Shown: piece after piece, positions 46,822 through 58,395 of the stretch
Layout of the letters: the number at the start of each line of letters is the position of its first letter
Position numbering within the stretch: position 1 is the first letter of the stretch
NCBI GenBank assembly: GCA_028023455.1
Contig: JAQFVV010012394.1
Location: forward strand, 22,400,900-22,464,899
Reading direction: 5' to 3'
From: Epiperipatus broadwayi
Taxonomy: Eukaryota; Onychophora; Udeonychophora; Euonychophora; Peripatidae
Length of the DNA stretch: 64,000 nt
Notes under the pieces: generated by a model
Databases searched by the model: none
The model's input: only the letters and a program-made list of their open reading frames with translations
What the model was told of the DNA's origin: nothing
Made by a program: the position numbers and the translations under genes

Positions 46822-47195
46822 TAGAGTGATCAAAGTTAAATTGTTGACAGAGGCAAGTCCACACTCAGGGTTGGAAGCTGCTAAAACCAAACATTAACAT
46901 GAGACAAGCTGTCATAGTACAGCTGGAAGTGTCGCTGAATTTACTTGTGAGGTAGGCTGCCAAGATACAGCAGGCAAGAGTAGGAAACCTATAAGGTCAT
47001 GTGCAGTCCCTTCTTTCACAGTTTCATACTTCACCCTAGAACTAGGAGCTATACTTCGCTAACAGTAGCAGGCATAGTATATCCACTGTAAAATAGATAT
47101 TGTAAATAAGAATGCATCTTTGTTTTCATATTTGTTAATAAATATAATATTAGAAACGTATTTACCATGCGTTTGTGTTTATATATAATCTAATC
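46690..47195 (+). mobile_element. 3' LTR of the G1 gypsy copy
   Basis: It matches both LTRs of the 22-25.3 kb copy and the sequence at 1-312. AATAAA at 47137-47142 is followed by CGTTTGTGTTTATATATA. The 5' limit is an estimate from loss of tandem units. Confidence 0.6.
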
Positions 47196-48112
47196 GAACA
47201 CACAACAATAATTAAAGGTGACAGTTATACATGTTTAAGTAAATTAGAAAATTTCAATAAACTTTAAATATATATATATATGCATACACAGTCCAATAAC
47301 AGTTGTTGGGAAAATGAAGTCCTAAATGCTTTTTAAAATCCTGAGAAAATATGTGAGCAGGTTTTATTAATAACTCTGGGATATTAATACTACAGGTGAC
47401 ACATATTTTTTAATTATATACTTTCTGCAAATTTCCCACTTCATTGTCAAAATAATACTTTCTATTGCATTGGTTTAAGAAACCTTTATAGTGAAAGAAT
47501 GATACTCTCAAAATTAAACATTAAAAATAATAAAATTTTATAGCAATTAACATCTGCAAAACAGACTAGTAATCACCTTAAACTATATATAACATTATTT
47601 TTGTTAGGTAAAGCAGGAGTATGCAACCCATGGGTCACGAAATTTTTTTTAGAAATTCTTTAGTTTTTATGCATCCATTTTTTTTGTGAATAAACGATTT
47701 GTTTTTCACATGTCCTCAATAATCGAATATAAATTGGTGAATTAATTACAACTACGGTCGCTTCCTTATAGAAAATATATTATGGAATATTGAAATGAAG
47801 TTCTATTGACAAATACATGTCTGAACAATACAATAACTTTTAAAGAATGAAAGACTCCCTAGGGAACAATAGCAAAATATTTCAATATTCTTGAAAATGT
47901 AGTTTTACGAATAAAGAAATACTTGACAAAAACTTTTAGCATTTTTGATGTCAGTAAATAATTTTTAATTTCCTTTTTTTACAAGGCAAACTTAATAATT
48001 ATAAAGTTAAGCGATTGTTTTAAAGAATTAATTCTTTCTTTTGAAAATATTGTAATTTATAAATACTTTCCATTGACTATCATAAAAGTTAAAAAGAGGG
48101 CAGCACTATCTA
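46876..48112. repeat. Right copy of the duplicated 1.26-kb segment (partner 1-1262)
   Basis: It starts within the LTR and runs 900 bp past it. Because flanking DNA as well as LTR is shared, the relation is a segment duplication or a shared composite repeat, not two independent insertions of the LTR alone. Confidence 0.75.
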
Positions 48113-48280
48113 AAAAAGTATTATTAATAAAGGGCATGGAGTTGACAAAGATTATATTGTGGAAAAGGGAAAACTTAGACTGGGGAATGGAAAATAAAGT
48201 GGCTAATAGGTTTCTCTGAGCATAATTCTTAAGAGATTCTTGACTCAGATTAAGAAGCTACAGTACATCACATCACATTT
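48113..48280 (+). pseudogene. LINE 3' end fragment (same family as 2856-3625)
   Basis: GAGTTGACAAAGATTAT, GACTGGGGAATGGA and AATAAAGTGGCTAA match 3484-3560, and the tail reads CAGTACATCACATCACAT. About 50 codons of the C terminus remain, with indels. It abuts the duplicated segment. Confidence 0.7.
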
Positions 48281-48530
48281 AACCGTAAATTAGTAATGTT
48301 TATTGAGATACTTAATGAACAGCTTGAAATATCAGAGAATTAATTATACTTGTTAAAAAAAAAGGAAGGCAGAAACGGAAATTAATTAATATACTGAATT
48401 TCAAAAATATATAATGAATAATAATAATAAAAACACTGTATGTATTATAAAAAAAAAAAAGATATTTATAAAAAAAACTTGTACACTTTAATATATAAGG
48501 CTTGTGATAAATATTTATTTGAAAGTGCTA

Positions 48531-48967
48531 TGTCTGAGGATTTCTCTTTTAGAAATCAGTCAGAAAGCATAAAATAACTTAAGCACACAATTTAGTTTAT
48601 ATACAATTGTAATAACGTATAAATATAACAAATCACTAAATATTTACATATACTAATAAACACTTCTAATCCATCGTGAATTAACGTTAGCAAAAGTTCA
48701 CTAGTTATTTACAAATTAATCATACATAGATTTCACTTTACCATTTCCAACATAGCTTCTTCTTGGAGTCTTATATTTTATCCAAGGCATTGGACTAAAC
48801 TGCACGAGGAAACCAGAACACAAGAGAGAAAAGTTCTCACTATTTATCTTTGAGACTTATCGGTCACTTCTGTCCAGGCCAGATAAACGATAGTAGCGCT
48901 CTTTACATTTATTTAGCAGAGTCTCACTATAAGCAGGTATGTAGTTTTACATTATAATATTAGTACA
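48531..48967 (-). repeat. 3' LTR (437 bp) of the minus-strand gypsy element
   Basis: It is collinear with 52748-53164 with several indels, for example an extra CACT near 48700 and extra bases near 48580. Identity is clearly below that of the 3-kb LTR pair, so this insertion is older. Confidence 0.85.
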
Positions 48968-49003
48968 TAGCATTCCTCATCTTACTCTGGAAATAAATGG
49001 GCT

Positions 49004-50463
49004 TTAACTAAAAACGTAGTCTTTAAATTTAACAGGTAGACGACATGCTCTGGAAACTCTTGGTTTTTTCAACCCTTCTTGCACTGGGTCGCATGGTACA
49101 TCCTCCAGCTCTTTATCCTTCGAAGTATTTTCACTCAATACATTTTCCAAATTAGTTTCATCTTCATGTTCTTCTGTTTTGGTATCAGATGGGGTTTCAA
49201 ATTCTTCCTCTGATGTAAGGTTCTCCTGACAGTGGCGAAGGTGATTTAGATGTTTTCTAAATGACTTTCCATTAGCAACTCCACCAGGTAAATTTGCTTT
49301 GATAGTAGCTGTTTTACAATTCCTGGAATCCATCTACATTTCAACACATCGTATATCCAAACGTTTCACCGAGTAGCAATTTATCCGACGAGAAATTTCT
49401 GGTTTTGTTTTTCAGGCAAAAGTTGTGATAGGTGTGTCCGACACTTCCAACCAATTAACAACCCTGCTGGAGTTTTTCTCATTGCAGTACTCGGCATGAA
49501 ATGCTGTGAGTACATGGCTTGCACTAAATCATCTGTCATGTTCACTAATTTTAATTTCTTTAGGGTATTCTTTAAATGCTGCACTCCTTGCTCAGCTATA
49601 CCATTGCTCTCCGTGTGATATGGTGGTGTAAGAGTATGCTTTATTCCTGTCACTCAGAAAATCCTTTTTGTTGACGTAAATCTCGAATCGTTATCAGTCA
49701 CAACACTTTCCGGGTAACCTTGGGTAGCAAACACTTCGCTTAGAACACGGATAGTACTCTCAGCACTGGTATGTTTAACCATTCTGTATTCTGTCCAATG
49801 TGAATACGCATCTACTAATAACAATATATATCCATTTAATGGTACAGCATGTCCAATATGAACTTGTGCCCATGGAGCAGGTGCTTCCCACATTTCAAGC
49901 TGTTTTGGAGGCAGTTTAGTTATCTGTTGGTAGTTTACGCATTCTTTTATCATATTCTCGATATCCTTTGTCAAGTTTGGCCACCATTCATATGATCTAG
50001 CCACAGCTTTCATATATACTACTCCCCAGTGTCCTTCATGCAATAACTTTAAGATTTTGGCTCTGCCCTCAGTAGGCACTAGAACACGATTGTTATTTAA
50101 TATGCATCCATTACACGCAGACAATGCTTCTCTGGCAATCCAAATCGCACGATTTAATTCACTAGGGCATCTAGATGACCAACCCATTTTTATCCAATTT
50201 ATCAGCCACTGGTATCCTTTGTCATTTTTAGTCCAGTCCGCTATGACTCTGCTATTTATCACTTCTAATTTTAGAGCGTCAATGTAATTTATCTCCTTTA
50301 TTTCCTTAGCGTCTGGAAATCTTGACAATGCATCAGCATGGTTGTTCCTTTTTCTGGGTTTGTAGATTAATGTAAAATCATAATGTGATAGAATATCTAT
50401 CCACTGTAACATACGTGGCCTTGATGATTCATATAGATTTTTTACACAGCCGAAAATTCCCAT
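49004..50463 (-). pseudogene. Integrase with RNase H end of the minus-strand gypsy
   Basis: The frame opens with the RNase H end YKPRKRNNHADALSRFP. The zinc domain follows: HEGHWGVVYMKAVARSYEWW, then ECVNYQQ, in which the last Cys is Tyr. In the core, HIGHAVP stands where H-I-D-F-A-G-P is usual, so the first catalytic Asp is Gly. VVTDNDSRFTS keeps the second Asp. An in-frame stop (49654-49656) precedes PPYHTESNGIAEQGVQHLK, which keeps the third residue, Glu. A frameshift follows, then ANGKSFRKHLNHLRHC and an acidic tail ending KKPRVSRACRLPVKF, typical of gypsy Pol C termini. The end lies 37 bp from the 3' LTR. Confidence 0.9.
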
Positions 50464-50469
50464 TAGAGG

Positions 50470-51480
50470 GTGGATCAGTATAGTGTAAATTTACATCCAG
50501 ACACATATTGGTGGAACTTCTTCACTGCAAAAAATCACTGCCAAAGCTTCTTTATCCACCCGACTAGTTTTTCTCAGCTGGTATTAGAACAGCTCCCACA
50601 CCGTATTCCGATGTGTCCACAGTTATACATAGTTCCAAATCATTTCTGTAATGCACTAATAGACTTTCTGCTGTCAGTAAGTCCTTGGCCATTTCAAAAG
50701 CTTTATTTTGTTCTGCGTTCCATATCCAACATTGTTTTTTTTAATAATGTATAAAGTGGTGACAACACATATGATTTTCCAACTAAGAAGCTCTCATAGA
50801 AATTTAAGTCACAAAAATGCTTGAAGTTTTTTCACATTTCTGGGTTTATTGGCATTTTTTATGGCTTTTACTTTTTCTGCGTCTGGATGGCTTCCACTTG
50901 CAGTTACTATGTGTCCGAGGAATTTAATTTCCTTTGCAGACCACATGCATTTTTTCTTTTAATTTTGCTTTAGCTTGAGCTAGCTTCACACAAACCATAT
51001 CCACATGCCTTTCAAGTTCATTTTCGGTTTCAGCAATGATGAGGATATCATTCAGATATGGGATTACTTCGTCCATTGATCGAAACATATCCATTTTTGC
51101 TTGGAACACATTTGGTGCAATCATAATTCCATATAGTAATTTATTGCACTTGTATAAACCCTTGTGTCGTTAATGTGAGTAGCCCCACTGTCTCCTTAGT
51201 TACTGGGATCTGGTGAGAAGCCGCTTTCAAATCCAATTTTGCGAAGTAGCTTGCCTTCTGTAATAATGCCAATACTTCTCACACATTAGGAACAGGGTAA
51301 GCTCCCTTATTTATTTTTTATCATAAGGTGATAATCTTTGCATAGCCATATATTACCATTTGGTTTCATTATTGTCATGATAGGGGTTGCCCATGATGAC
51401 TCTTCCATAGGTATAAAAACTCCTTTGTCCACAGGATCGTTCTTTCTCTACCTTCTCTTATTGCAAATGACACTTTTCAT
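50470..51480 (-). pseudogene. Reverse transcriptase and RNase H remnant of the minus-strand gypsy
   Basis: Near 51420-51330 the minus strand encodes VFVPMEESSWATPIMTIMKP and then CKDYH, the RT fingers/palm start (usual E-S-x-W-A-x-P-x-V-x-V-x-K). At 51124-50924 APNVFQAKMD is followed by VIPYLNDILIIAETENEL. The catalytic YxDD box reads YLND, so one Asp is lost. Parts of the connection and RNase H region (50920-50480) survive in broken frames. Confidence 0.8.
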
Positions 51481-51679
51481 GGTTTACAAATAATTCCCTT
51501 TCTATCTTTCATTAGTTCAATATCCACTGGTCTAGTCCTAAATTCTGACAGTCCAGGCATAAACAATTCCGGATATCATTTTTTATGGTAGTTTCTATAC
51601 AGACCTTTTTAAATATTTCAATGTGTATTCCTAAAGCCACGAACCAATTTCTGCCTAATAGCGGGCTAACATCTTTATT

Positions 51680-51935
51680 AACTACATACAATTCTAGAAA
51701 CTTACGCCTGTGTTCAGGATCACTGGCACAGTAGCTTTCCCTTGAATTTGCACTCTATTTCCGTTTATATCCGTGACTAACATATCTGCTTTCTTTAGCT
51801 TTAACTTGTAATCTGTCTTATGCAATCTCCATCCAGTCTTCATTCGATATAAGTGACAAACCAGCACCACTGTTGACTTCCATTGACATGTTTATTGCAA
51901 ACTTGCATTTTACACTGTTATTCAATTTTTTGTTT
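51680..51935 (-). pseudogene. Retropepsin remnant of the minus-strand gypsy
   Basis: The minus strand near 51890-51840 reads MSMEVNSGAGLSLISNE. This is the aspartic protease active-site motif (usual M-E-V-D-[ST]-G-A) with Asn in place of the catalytic Asp. The remaining domain is broken by stops. Confidence 0.8.
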
Positions 51936-51940
51936 GTTTT

Positions 51941-52679
51941 TCATGTAGCATTGATAGATACATTACATTGCACCCCACTCCGTGAATTGTAATCTAATTT
52001 TTTTCTCAGAGATGCACCATCCTTGGAATGACAGATGGCAGCTAAGTGCCCTCTCATGATAAAAATCCTACATACTTTGTCTTTATATCTGCAAACATTT
52101 TTAAAATGTCCTATTTTTCCACAGCAGTTACATTTTAGTTGCTTACTGTGGCCACTGGAGATTGCGATTTTTTTTTTTTTTTCACTACTAAATGCTATTT
52201 TTTCTGGGATTTTTGCTGTATTATACTCTGACACCATATTTAACATGGCTTCCTGTGCAACACATTTATCCATGGCAGTTTTGTAATTTAAATTCAGATT
52301 GCTTAAAAGCACTTTCCTAAATTTATTATCCGTCATGTCATATATAAATTGTTCTAATAAAGTCATTTATTTCCTGCCCGAATTCGCAATCTTTAGCTAA
52401 TTTTCTCAATGCAAGGTCAAAATCTACGTATTTTTCCTGCGGTAATTGCATTCTATTCTTTAGTCTAAAAAACGCTATCCAGTCTTCAGGATGAAATATG
52501 CATTTAGTCTCTCTATGAATTCCTGACAGGACAGGTCTTCCGGACATTACCGATCGGTAAGCCTGATTGTCTTGTCCCGTGAAATATAAAAGTGTAGCAA
52601 TTTTACTAGCGGTCATCTTCGATTTTATTTGAAATATTCCACTTGTATTAAATGTTTTCCAGGAGTCACTGTTATTCAC
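51941..52679 (-). pseudogene. Gag with CCHC zinc knuckle of the minus-strand gypsy
   Basis: Two overlapping frames (52679-52338 and 52366-51941) form a Gag broken by one frameshift near 52350. The first has KIATLLYFTGQDNQAYRSVM and CIFHPEDWIAFFRLKNRMQL, then LRKLAKDCEFG, the Gag core pattern. The second has CNCCGKIGHFKNVC, a complete C-x2-C-x4-H-x4-C knuckle. A second knuckle, CRIFIMRGHLAAIC, has Phe in place of its second Cys. The start is 43 bp inside the primer-binding site candidate. Confidence 0.85.
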
Positions 52680-52721
52680 ATTGAACTCGTGTATTGGTGC
52701 ACCTGCTTCACTTACGGTTCA

Positions 52722-52739
52722 ATCCTATCGACTGCACCA
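52722..52739 (-). promoter_or_regulatory. Candidate primer-binding site
   Basis: The minus strand reads TGGTGCAGTCGATAGGAT starting 8 bp inside the 5' LTR. It begins with TGG as expected for pairing with a tRNA CCA end. The complementary strand continues into GGTTCAATCC (52716-52725), like a tRNA T-loop. The tRNA species cannot be named from sequence alone. Confidence 0.65.
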
Positions 52740-52747
52740 TTCTGCTA

Positions 52748-53164
52748 TGTCTGAGGATTTCTCTCTTTTAGAAACCAGTCAGAAAGCATAAATACAATTT
52801 AGTTTATATACAATTTTAACGTATAAATATAACAAATCACTAAAATATTTATATATTAATAAACTTATAATCCATCGTGAATTAACGTTAGCAAAAGTTC
52901 TAGTTATTTACAAATTAATCATCATAGATTTCACTTTACCATTTCCAACATGGCTTCTTCTTGGAGTCATATTTTATCCAAGAGCATTTGACTAAACTGC
53001 ATGAGGAAATCAGGACACAAGAGAGAAAACAGTTCTCGCTATTTATCTTTGGACCCTTATCAGTTACTTCTGTCCGGGCGAGATAAACAATAGTAGTGCT
53101 CTTTACATTTATTTAGCAGAGTCTCACTACAAGCAGGTATGTAGCTTTATGTTATATTAGTACA
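52748..53164 (-). repeat. 5' LTR (417 bp) of the minus-strand gypsy element
   Basis: Its TG...CA ends, position next to the primer-binding site and collinearity with 48531-48967 define it. Shared landmarks include ATCCATCGTGAATTAACGTT, TTTCACTTTACCATTTCCAA and TTTAGCAGAGTCTCACTA. Confidence 0.85.
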
Positions 53165-53339
53165 TAACAGAAAGTATTACTAATATGTACAATAACATAA
53201 TTTAATGAGTGTGTTTTTATAATTTAAAGATGACTTCAAATATGAAAAACAATAACCATGCGGTATTATTGCTTTCTGCTTACAGGTTTCAATTATATTC
53301 GTTTCATATATTAAAACTAATTGTTTAAGTCATTTACTC

Positions 53340-54050
53340 TTTATAAGATGCAATCAATCGAAGCTATTTTCAACAGATGGAAAAAGTATTTTGATCGTGT
53401 TTTCAATAGGATACAGCAACTGCGATGACGACTTTTAATAACTTATGTTTTATTCAGATTTGGACAAAGATATTTAGTTTAATAAAGTCAAAACGAAAGG
53501 TCTGTCAGTTCCCTGTGAGTTAATTGAAGATGTTTTTAAATATGGTCATGATTTGTTAGCTTATTTTTGGATATTTTTAGAAATATGTGCTCATGACATT
53601 ATGCCAATTAACTTTAGGAATGTTTCTATCGTTAAACAATTTTTAAACATAGTAGACAAGATTTGCAATAATTATAGTGGAATATTATTATGAAAACAAT
53701 ATAAATGATAATCGAATGGCTTTATTAATCTGGAGTTTATAAAAATTATAAGCACCGTGTCAGAAAGGAATTAACCCAATAACTGAAAATTCCAGATTTC
53801 TGACATTTTACACACTAAACCATGTAGGGCAATTAGTATTATCCATCACATCAAGTGGCATTTTGAAAGATTTTGTTAAATACATTATTTTCAATCATAA
53901 AAGAATGTTTACCAAAGACTCAATATAGTTTATAGAAAAAAAACACTGTGCATATGGTTTGTGTTATCCTGAAAATATAAGAAACATGTAATTATATATC
54001 TTTTATTGATTTTGTCAAAGTGTTTGAATCATTGAAATTGACATGTAACT
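53340..54050 (+). pseudogene. LINE reverse transcriptase remnant
   Basis: The translated fragments follow the order of a LINE RT. IEAIFNRWKKYFDRVFNR matches the pre-RT segment (x-x-I-L-x-R-W-x-x-H-F-x-x-L-L-N). Next come CELIEDVFKYGHDLLAYF, then NFRNVSIVK and CNNYSGI (usual P-x-x-W-R-x-x-x-x-V-P-I-x-K and C-x-N-Y-R-G-I-S-L-L). FVKVFESLK resembles the A box D-x-x-K-A-F-D-S-V with the Asp lost. Frameshifts and stops abound. The fragment lies between two gypsy elements. Confidence 0.65.
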
Positions 54051-54819
54051 ATGTGGCCCTGTGTTAACTTTATGTACAATTGTTGCTCAGTTTGACTAAT
54101 AAAATATTACGTGTAGCTGTATGTGTATTTTAAATTGATATAAAATTATTATTGTTTATGTAAACATTTGTATATACAAAAATAGTTAGAAAATTAAATA
54201 ATTCCCCACATTGACTAAGAACTCTGGAAAATTAATCTCAAAAATATAAAAAACCCAAGAGATTATACAAATGTGTAGAGATTATGAAAATTTTGCAGAT
54301 GTGTAGTATTTTATCTAATGTGAGTAGTAGTGTCTGTTTTTATTGAATTATAAATTTGTGAAAATGCAGGATTGTCTAGTTGTAAAGATTGATAATTATA
54401 TCTGTTCATGTGTGTACTATTTATTAGTAAACCCAAATTTATTAAATATCACTGCCATGTTTAGTGGTTTTTATTGGAACATTTGATACTTATTCAACAT
54501 GTAATAATTAAGATTCCTAATATAGCAGATTGGCACAGTTCAACACTAGAAGAGCTGTGTAATATTACAAAGAATGTCTTCTGAAGGTTAGTTAAATGAC
54601 CCAGCCTGCCAATAAAAAAATTCATAGAGAACAAATAACTAAAAGCTCAGAGCAGTGAAGCTCTACAGTGAGTTTGCTGTAAATGATGCAGTGAGATGGC
54701 AAATTTAAAGCTACCCACATGGAAAGGTATAAGGTAATCAATATAGTTGATAATAAGCTAAAGTGGTGACATATATGTGTTTAGGAGGCAGAGTTACAGA
54801 TGGTTAAGTGACTGTGCAA

Positions 54820-56810
54820 TCCAAAAGTCCAGAAGATGTATCATACAAAGAATTAAAACAGAAGCAGGCATTACAAGATTACAATATCTAATGTAGCATG
54901 ACTGCAGTTTAAAAATAGACACCAGCCAGCATGTGAAAAAATACAGAAATACAATATGGAATTGTGTATGGTTGCCAACGAGTGTAATTTCTGTACCGAG
55001 ATTAAAAATCTTTTTCTCAACTAGCTATTGTGGGGGATGATTGACAGCAAGTGTGGTAGTTGTTGTTGAGTGAAACTGAAAAATTTGCTTATAAAACTGT
55101 TGGAAAATATAATTGATGTTTAAACCAGTACAGAACCAATGAAACTGCAAATACTTGTGAACAAAGTGCAAGTAGAGAAAATGATGCAAGATAGTGCGGA
55201 TAGCATCTGGACATGTTGTTATGGTAGACAGGAATCTACAAAAAAACAAGTTCAAATATAAAAATGACGCGTCATATTTATGATGTTGAGAGTCATTTGT
55301 TATGAGTTTGCTCTTAAAATCAGAAAAAGAATAAAGTCAATTTATTATCAGACTTTAATCTACAGGAGGGAATGGTAAAAAAGAAATCAATGTCAAAAAA
55401 AACAAAAAGACAACAATAATCACATTATACTAATGTTTATATTTGTGAACAGAAAGTCAGAATGGAGATTGTCAGTCGGTCAGATGTGTCTCTTTGTCTC
55501 AAAAAAATTGATTAAATATTCCAAAGAAAAGTAAGAGGAATTTACCAATAGTTAAAACTAATTTAGTAGTGACCGATGGAAACTTAAACCCTAAATAAAT
55601 ATAGCAACTGTGCTAGTGAAAGGAAATAAGAGTTAAAAAACTCTACCTTTATATACATTTAAAAGAGATTTAAATCTGATTCTAAACAGAAATTGGTTTA
55701 GGCCATTGGGAATTAGAAATAATGAGTACTGTTGAAATTAGAAGTTTATAAAAGTTTACACAGCTGTTTATAATTGGGTTCTTCAGAAATAAAAACACAA
55801 CCGATCGATATTGCATTAGCAGAAATTACTCAACATTTTGTCTATAGACCGCAGATTTTTTTTTTTTGCATTAAAAGCCAAGTTTGGAAAAAAATTTAAA
55901 AAGATTTAATAGAGAGTGGAATAATAATTGTTGAGTAGGTATCATGGAGAACACCCATTATAGAGCTTTTACAATCAGGTAATACTGTTCACTTATTCAG
56001 TGATTATTAATATATTAACAAAGGTGCATACCCTGTGTCTAATGTTGAGGAAGTTTTAGCATTGCTGTAAATAACATATTTTACTAAAATCAGTCCCCTT
56101 TCCATCAGATTCTTGTAACTTAAGAACAGCATAATATTTGACAATTAATATACATTTAGGCTGTTTTAATATAATTGTCTCAAATGTGTTTCAAGTTAAA
56201 ATAGATGGATTTGGAGTCATTCCTTACCTCAATTATATTTTAATGTCTGAAGAGATGGACAACATATTAGCTGCATGTGATGAAAGATTAGAGAAACTTG
56301 GAGTGTAGCTAAATGCCATGAGATGAATTTGGTTCACAAAGAAAATGAATTTTTTAGGCATGTTATTAACAGTAAAGGCAAATATTCAATCCCAGAAAAA
56401 GTGAGATCTGTCGAGAATGCACTTAAACTAAAAATGTGAAACTTGCAAGAATTTTTGGGATTGCTAAATTTTTTTGATAAGAACATCTCATGTAACAAAA
56501 TCTCTCATTGCAACTTTAATACACGATTTAATAATGAAAAACAGTGATAAAGTGTAGAGTTAAACAATTTTACAGATTTTAATAGAACAAAAGACTTGGT
56601 TAATGTCAAATCAACTCTTCATTCATTATAGAGATGATCAAGAAGTAATTGTGACCATAGATGCTTCTGAATATGGAGTTGGCACAGTTATCTCAAATGG
56701 GGTCTATGTAAGACAACACCCAATGGCATATGTTTCTAGAACTTGATCACCAGCTAAAAAGAACTATTGGTAAACTTAATAATGAAGCCCTGGTGATACT
56801 ATTTGCAAAT
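54820..56810 (+). pseudogene. gag-pol remnants of gypsy copy B
   Basis: The Gag remnant (about 54820-55040) shares EDVSYKE with copy A. The protease reads KVRMEIVSRSDVSL without the catalytic Asp (near 55460). The RT segment (about 56200-56460) has FQVKIDGFGVIPYLNYILMS, so the YxDD box is YLNY, then CDERLEKLG and LQEFLGLLNFFDK. RNase H (about 56640-56750) reads VTIDASEYGVGTVISNG, with the catalytic Asp kept, then RQHPMAYVSRT. Stops and frameshifts occur throughout. Confidence 0.7.
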
Positions 56811-56829
56811 TAAAAAGTTTTACACACAC

Positions 56830-57110
56830 ACACATATGTTAATTCATGATAAATGAATTCATAGTATTTTTTTCAGAAGCTTCTGTATAATAAAAATATA
56901 ATAGCTAAATAGCTGATGTTTCAGTACTATAACAAGTGCTTTTAACTTTAGGAATGTACCTGTTATTGTATTGAAACATCAGCTATTTATTAGGAAAGTA
57001 TTTGTTATTGTACTGAAATGTCAGCTATTGAGCTATTATATTTTTATTACATGGAAGCTCCCAGAAATAATACTATGAACATGTATTTATATATGGACAT
57101 ATACCAACCA
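56830..57110. repeat. 250-bp insertion shared by gypsy copies A and B
   Basis: The sequence from TTAATTCATG to TTACATGGAAGCTCCCA is present at the same site in copy A (about 11700-11950) and has no coding sense. It contains three diverged repeats with TGTTATTGTA.TGAAA..TCAGCTAT. It must predate both insertions. Confidence 0.7.
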
Positions 57111-57782
57111 TAGACCTCTGTTAGGAATATTAGAAAATCTTTAGCATATTCCTATCATGCAAATCAACAGATGATCAGTGGATGAATGTTTATGATTTTA
57201 AACTTACGTACAAATTGAGAAAAGAAATTCGTCATGCTAATGTGTTGTCTTGATTGCCACGTACACAAACATAAGCTATGGTTCACTAAAATAAATTATG
57301 TAGTTTCCATAAAATATAATGTTTTAAATAATGCGGTTGTGGGATGCCCATTATCAATTTGTTATATAATGGATTAAAGAAGAATGACACAATTATAAAA
57401 TTGCAATTTCAGCATATAAGTAATTTCAAAATCAAAATATATGCTGCAGTGGCGAGAATAAGGTTGGCGCCACTGATTATATAATGCATTTCCGGTCAAG
57501 TTATTTGTTTCGCTTTCATTTCAACAAGTCTCCACATCGCAAGAACAATACAATATTGTATTTTACTGTTTTACTCGACTAAGGTTAGTATTTATTTGAA
57601 TAAATATTATGAAAGATATATTTTTTATTTATAAAAATGCTTGTATATATTTTTTTTCTCACTTTTTTATTCAAAATTTATCACCCTATTAGTTATTATA
57701 AAAATTTATTTGAAACTTATTGTCATTTATTTATTAACAAGTAAAAATATATTCTTATTTTTTAAAATTAACATATGGAAGT

Positions 57783-58395
57783 AATGAACAACCTCTTTGT
57801 TTAATTTGCAATAATGTTTTGTCTATGGAGAGTATAAATCCAAGCATCCTTCATATGTCAATAAACCAAAAGAATATTTCAAACGACTGTTAAAAACTTC
57901 AAATAAAGTAAAACAATATTTTGAGAAATTTGTACTGTTTATGAAAAATATGTATTCGCATTATATGAAGTTTCATATCTGATTGCTAAAAATAAAAAGC
58001 CATACTCCATTAAAGAAAATAAATATATCACTAATAGAATTTCTAAAATTAGCAATGATCAATTTGAGCAACTTCTTAATAGACTGAAAGAAAGTCCAAT
58101 ATTTATAATTCAGTTGGACGAAACAACTGATATTTCAAAAATAGCTCAATTATTAGTGTACGTCAGATACCTTTATAAAGAAAACATTGAGGAAGAATCA
58201 TTATTTTGTCATTCTTTGGAAGAACATATAAAAGGGGAAGACATATATAATAAAGTAGACAAATTTTTTAAAACTAAAGGTTTAGAATAGAAAAATTGCT
58301 TTAGAGTATGCACAGATGGTGCAAAAGCAATGACTGGTGAAAATATTGGTTTTAAATCATTTGTTAAAGCTTCTGATAATAATGTAACTTTTACA
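57783..58395 (+). pseudogene. N-terminal part of hAT transposase (BED finger and catalytic start)
   Basis: NEQPLCLICNNVLSMESINP matches the BED-type zinc finger of ZBED5/SCAND3-like hAT proteins (P-x-C-x-x-C-x-x-x-L-S-x-E-S). The His pair is damaged. Further on, YEVSYLIAKNKKPYS, then FIIQLDETTDISKIAQLLVY with the conserved LDESTD-like box and VCTDGAKAMTG with the second conserved Asp region are present. There is a stop at 58288-58290. The frame is cut at 58395 by the inserted TIR element and resumes at 59611. Confidence 0.8.

Larger units (their letters stand above)
45630..47195 (+). mobile_element. Internally deleted Ty3/gypsy copy with 3' LTR (family G1, plus strand)
   Basis: From left to right: protease, RT N-terminal edge fused to integrase C terminus, an untranslated stretch collinear with 22530-23150 (minus) of the other copy, and the 3' LTR ending near 47195. 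gag and the 5' LTR are absent. It has the same internal deletion as the copy at 22-25.3 kb. The LTR and 900 bp beyond it are duplicated at the window start. Confidence 0.7.
48531..53164 (-). mobile_element. Complete but inactive Ty3/gypsy retrotransposon (minus strand)
   Basis: The LTRs at 52748-53164 (5') and 48531-48967 (3') start TGTCTGAGGATTTCTCT and end TTAGTACA on the plus strand. Between them, on the minus strand, lie a primer-binding-site candidate, gag with CCHC knuckle, protease, RT, RNase H and integrase in the usual Ty3/gypsy order. A purine-rich AAGATGAGGAA lies just before the 3' LTR. Frameshifts, stops and lost catalytic residues show it is dead. I see no clear target-site duplication (flanks AAGTGCTA and TAACAGAA). 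Confidence 0.9.
54080..57390 (+). mobile_element. Decayed Ty3/gypsy retrotransposon, copy B (family G2)
   Basis: It begins with a 5' LTR (54080-54530) and a TGGCACAG motif at 54531-54538 that could be a primer-binding site. gag, protease, RT and RNase H remnants follow, and it ends in the RNase H/integrase junction near 57390, where hAT-related sequence starts. Its interior is collinear with copy A from 9905. Both copies carry the same 250-bp non-coding insertion between RNase H segments (56830-57110 here) and both lack the protease Asp. Confidence 0.75.

Noticed and set aside
46480-46890. 136-codon minus-strand frame
   Set aside because: It is antisense to the G1 gypsy 3' region and LTR and includes the tandem units of the LTR. 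The hydrophobic, Cys-rich product looks incidental.
47605-47660. hAT-like left end (CAGGAGTATGCAACCCATGG)
   Set aside because: Resemblance to hAT termini is suggestive, but the surrounding sequence is collinear with 780-900 and no opposite end or coding sequence is found.
57446-57475. CAGTGGCG...CGCCACTG as the left terminus of the hAT at 57.4-60.7 kb
   Set aside because: It forms a short palindrome of its own but does not match the right terminus, and the flanking octamers differ.
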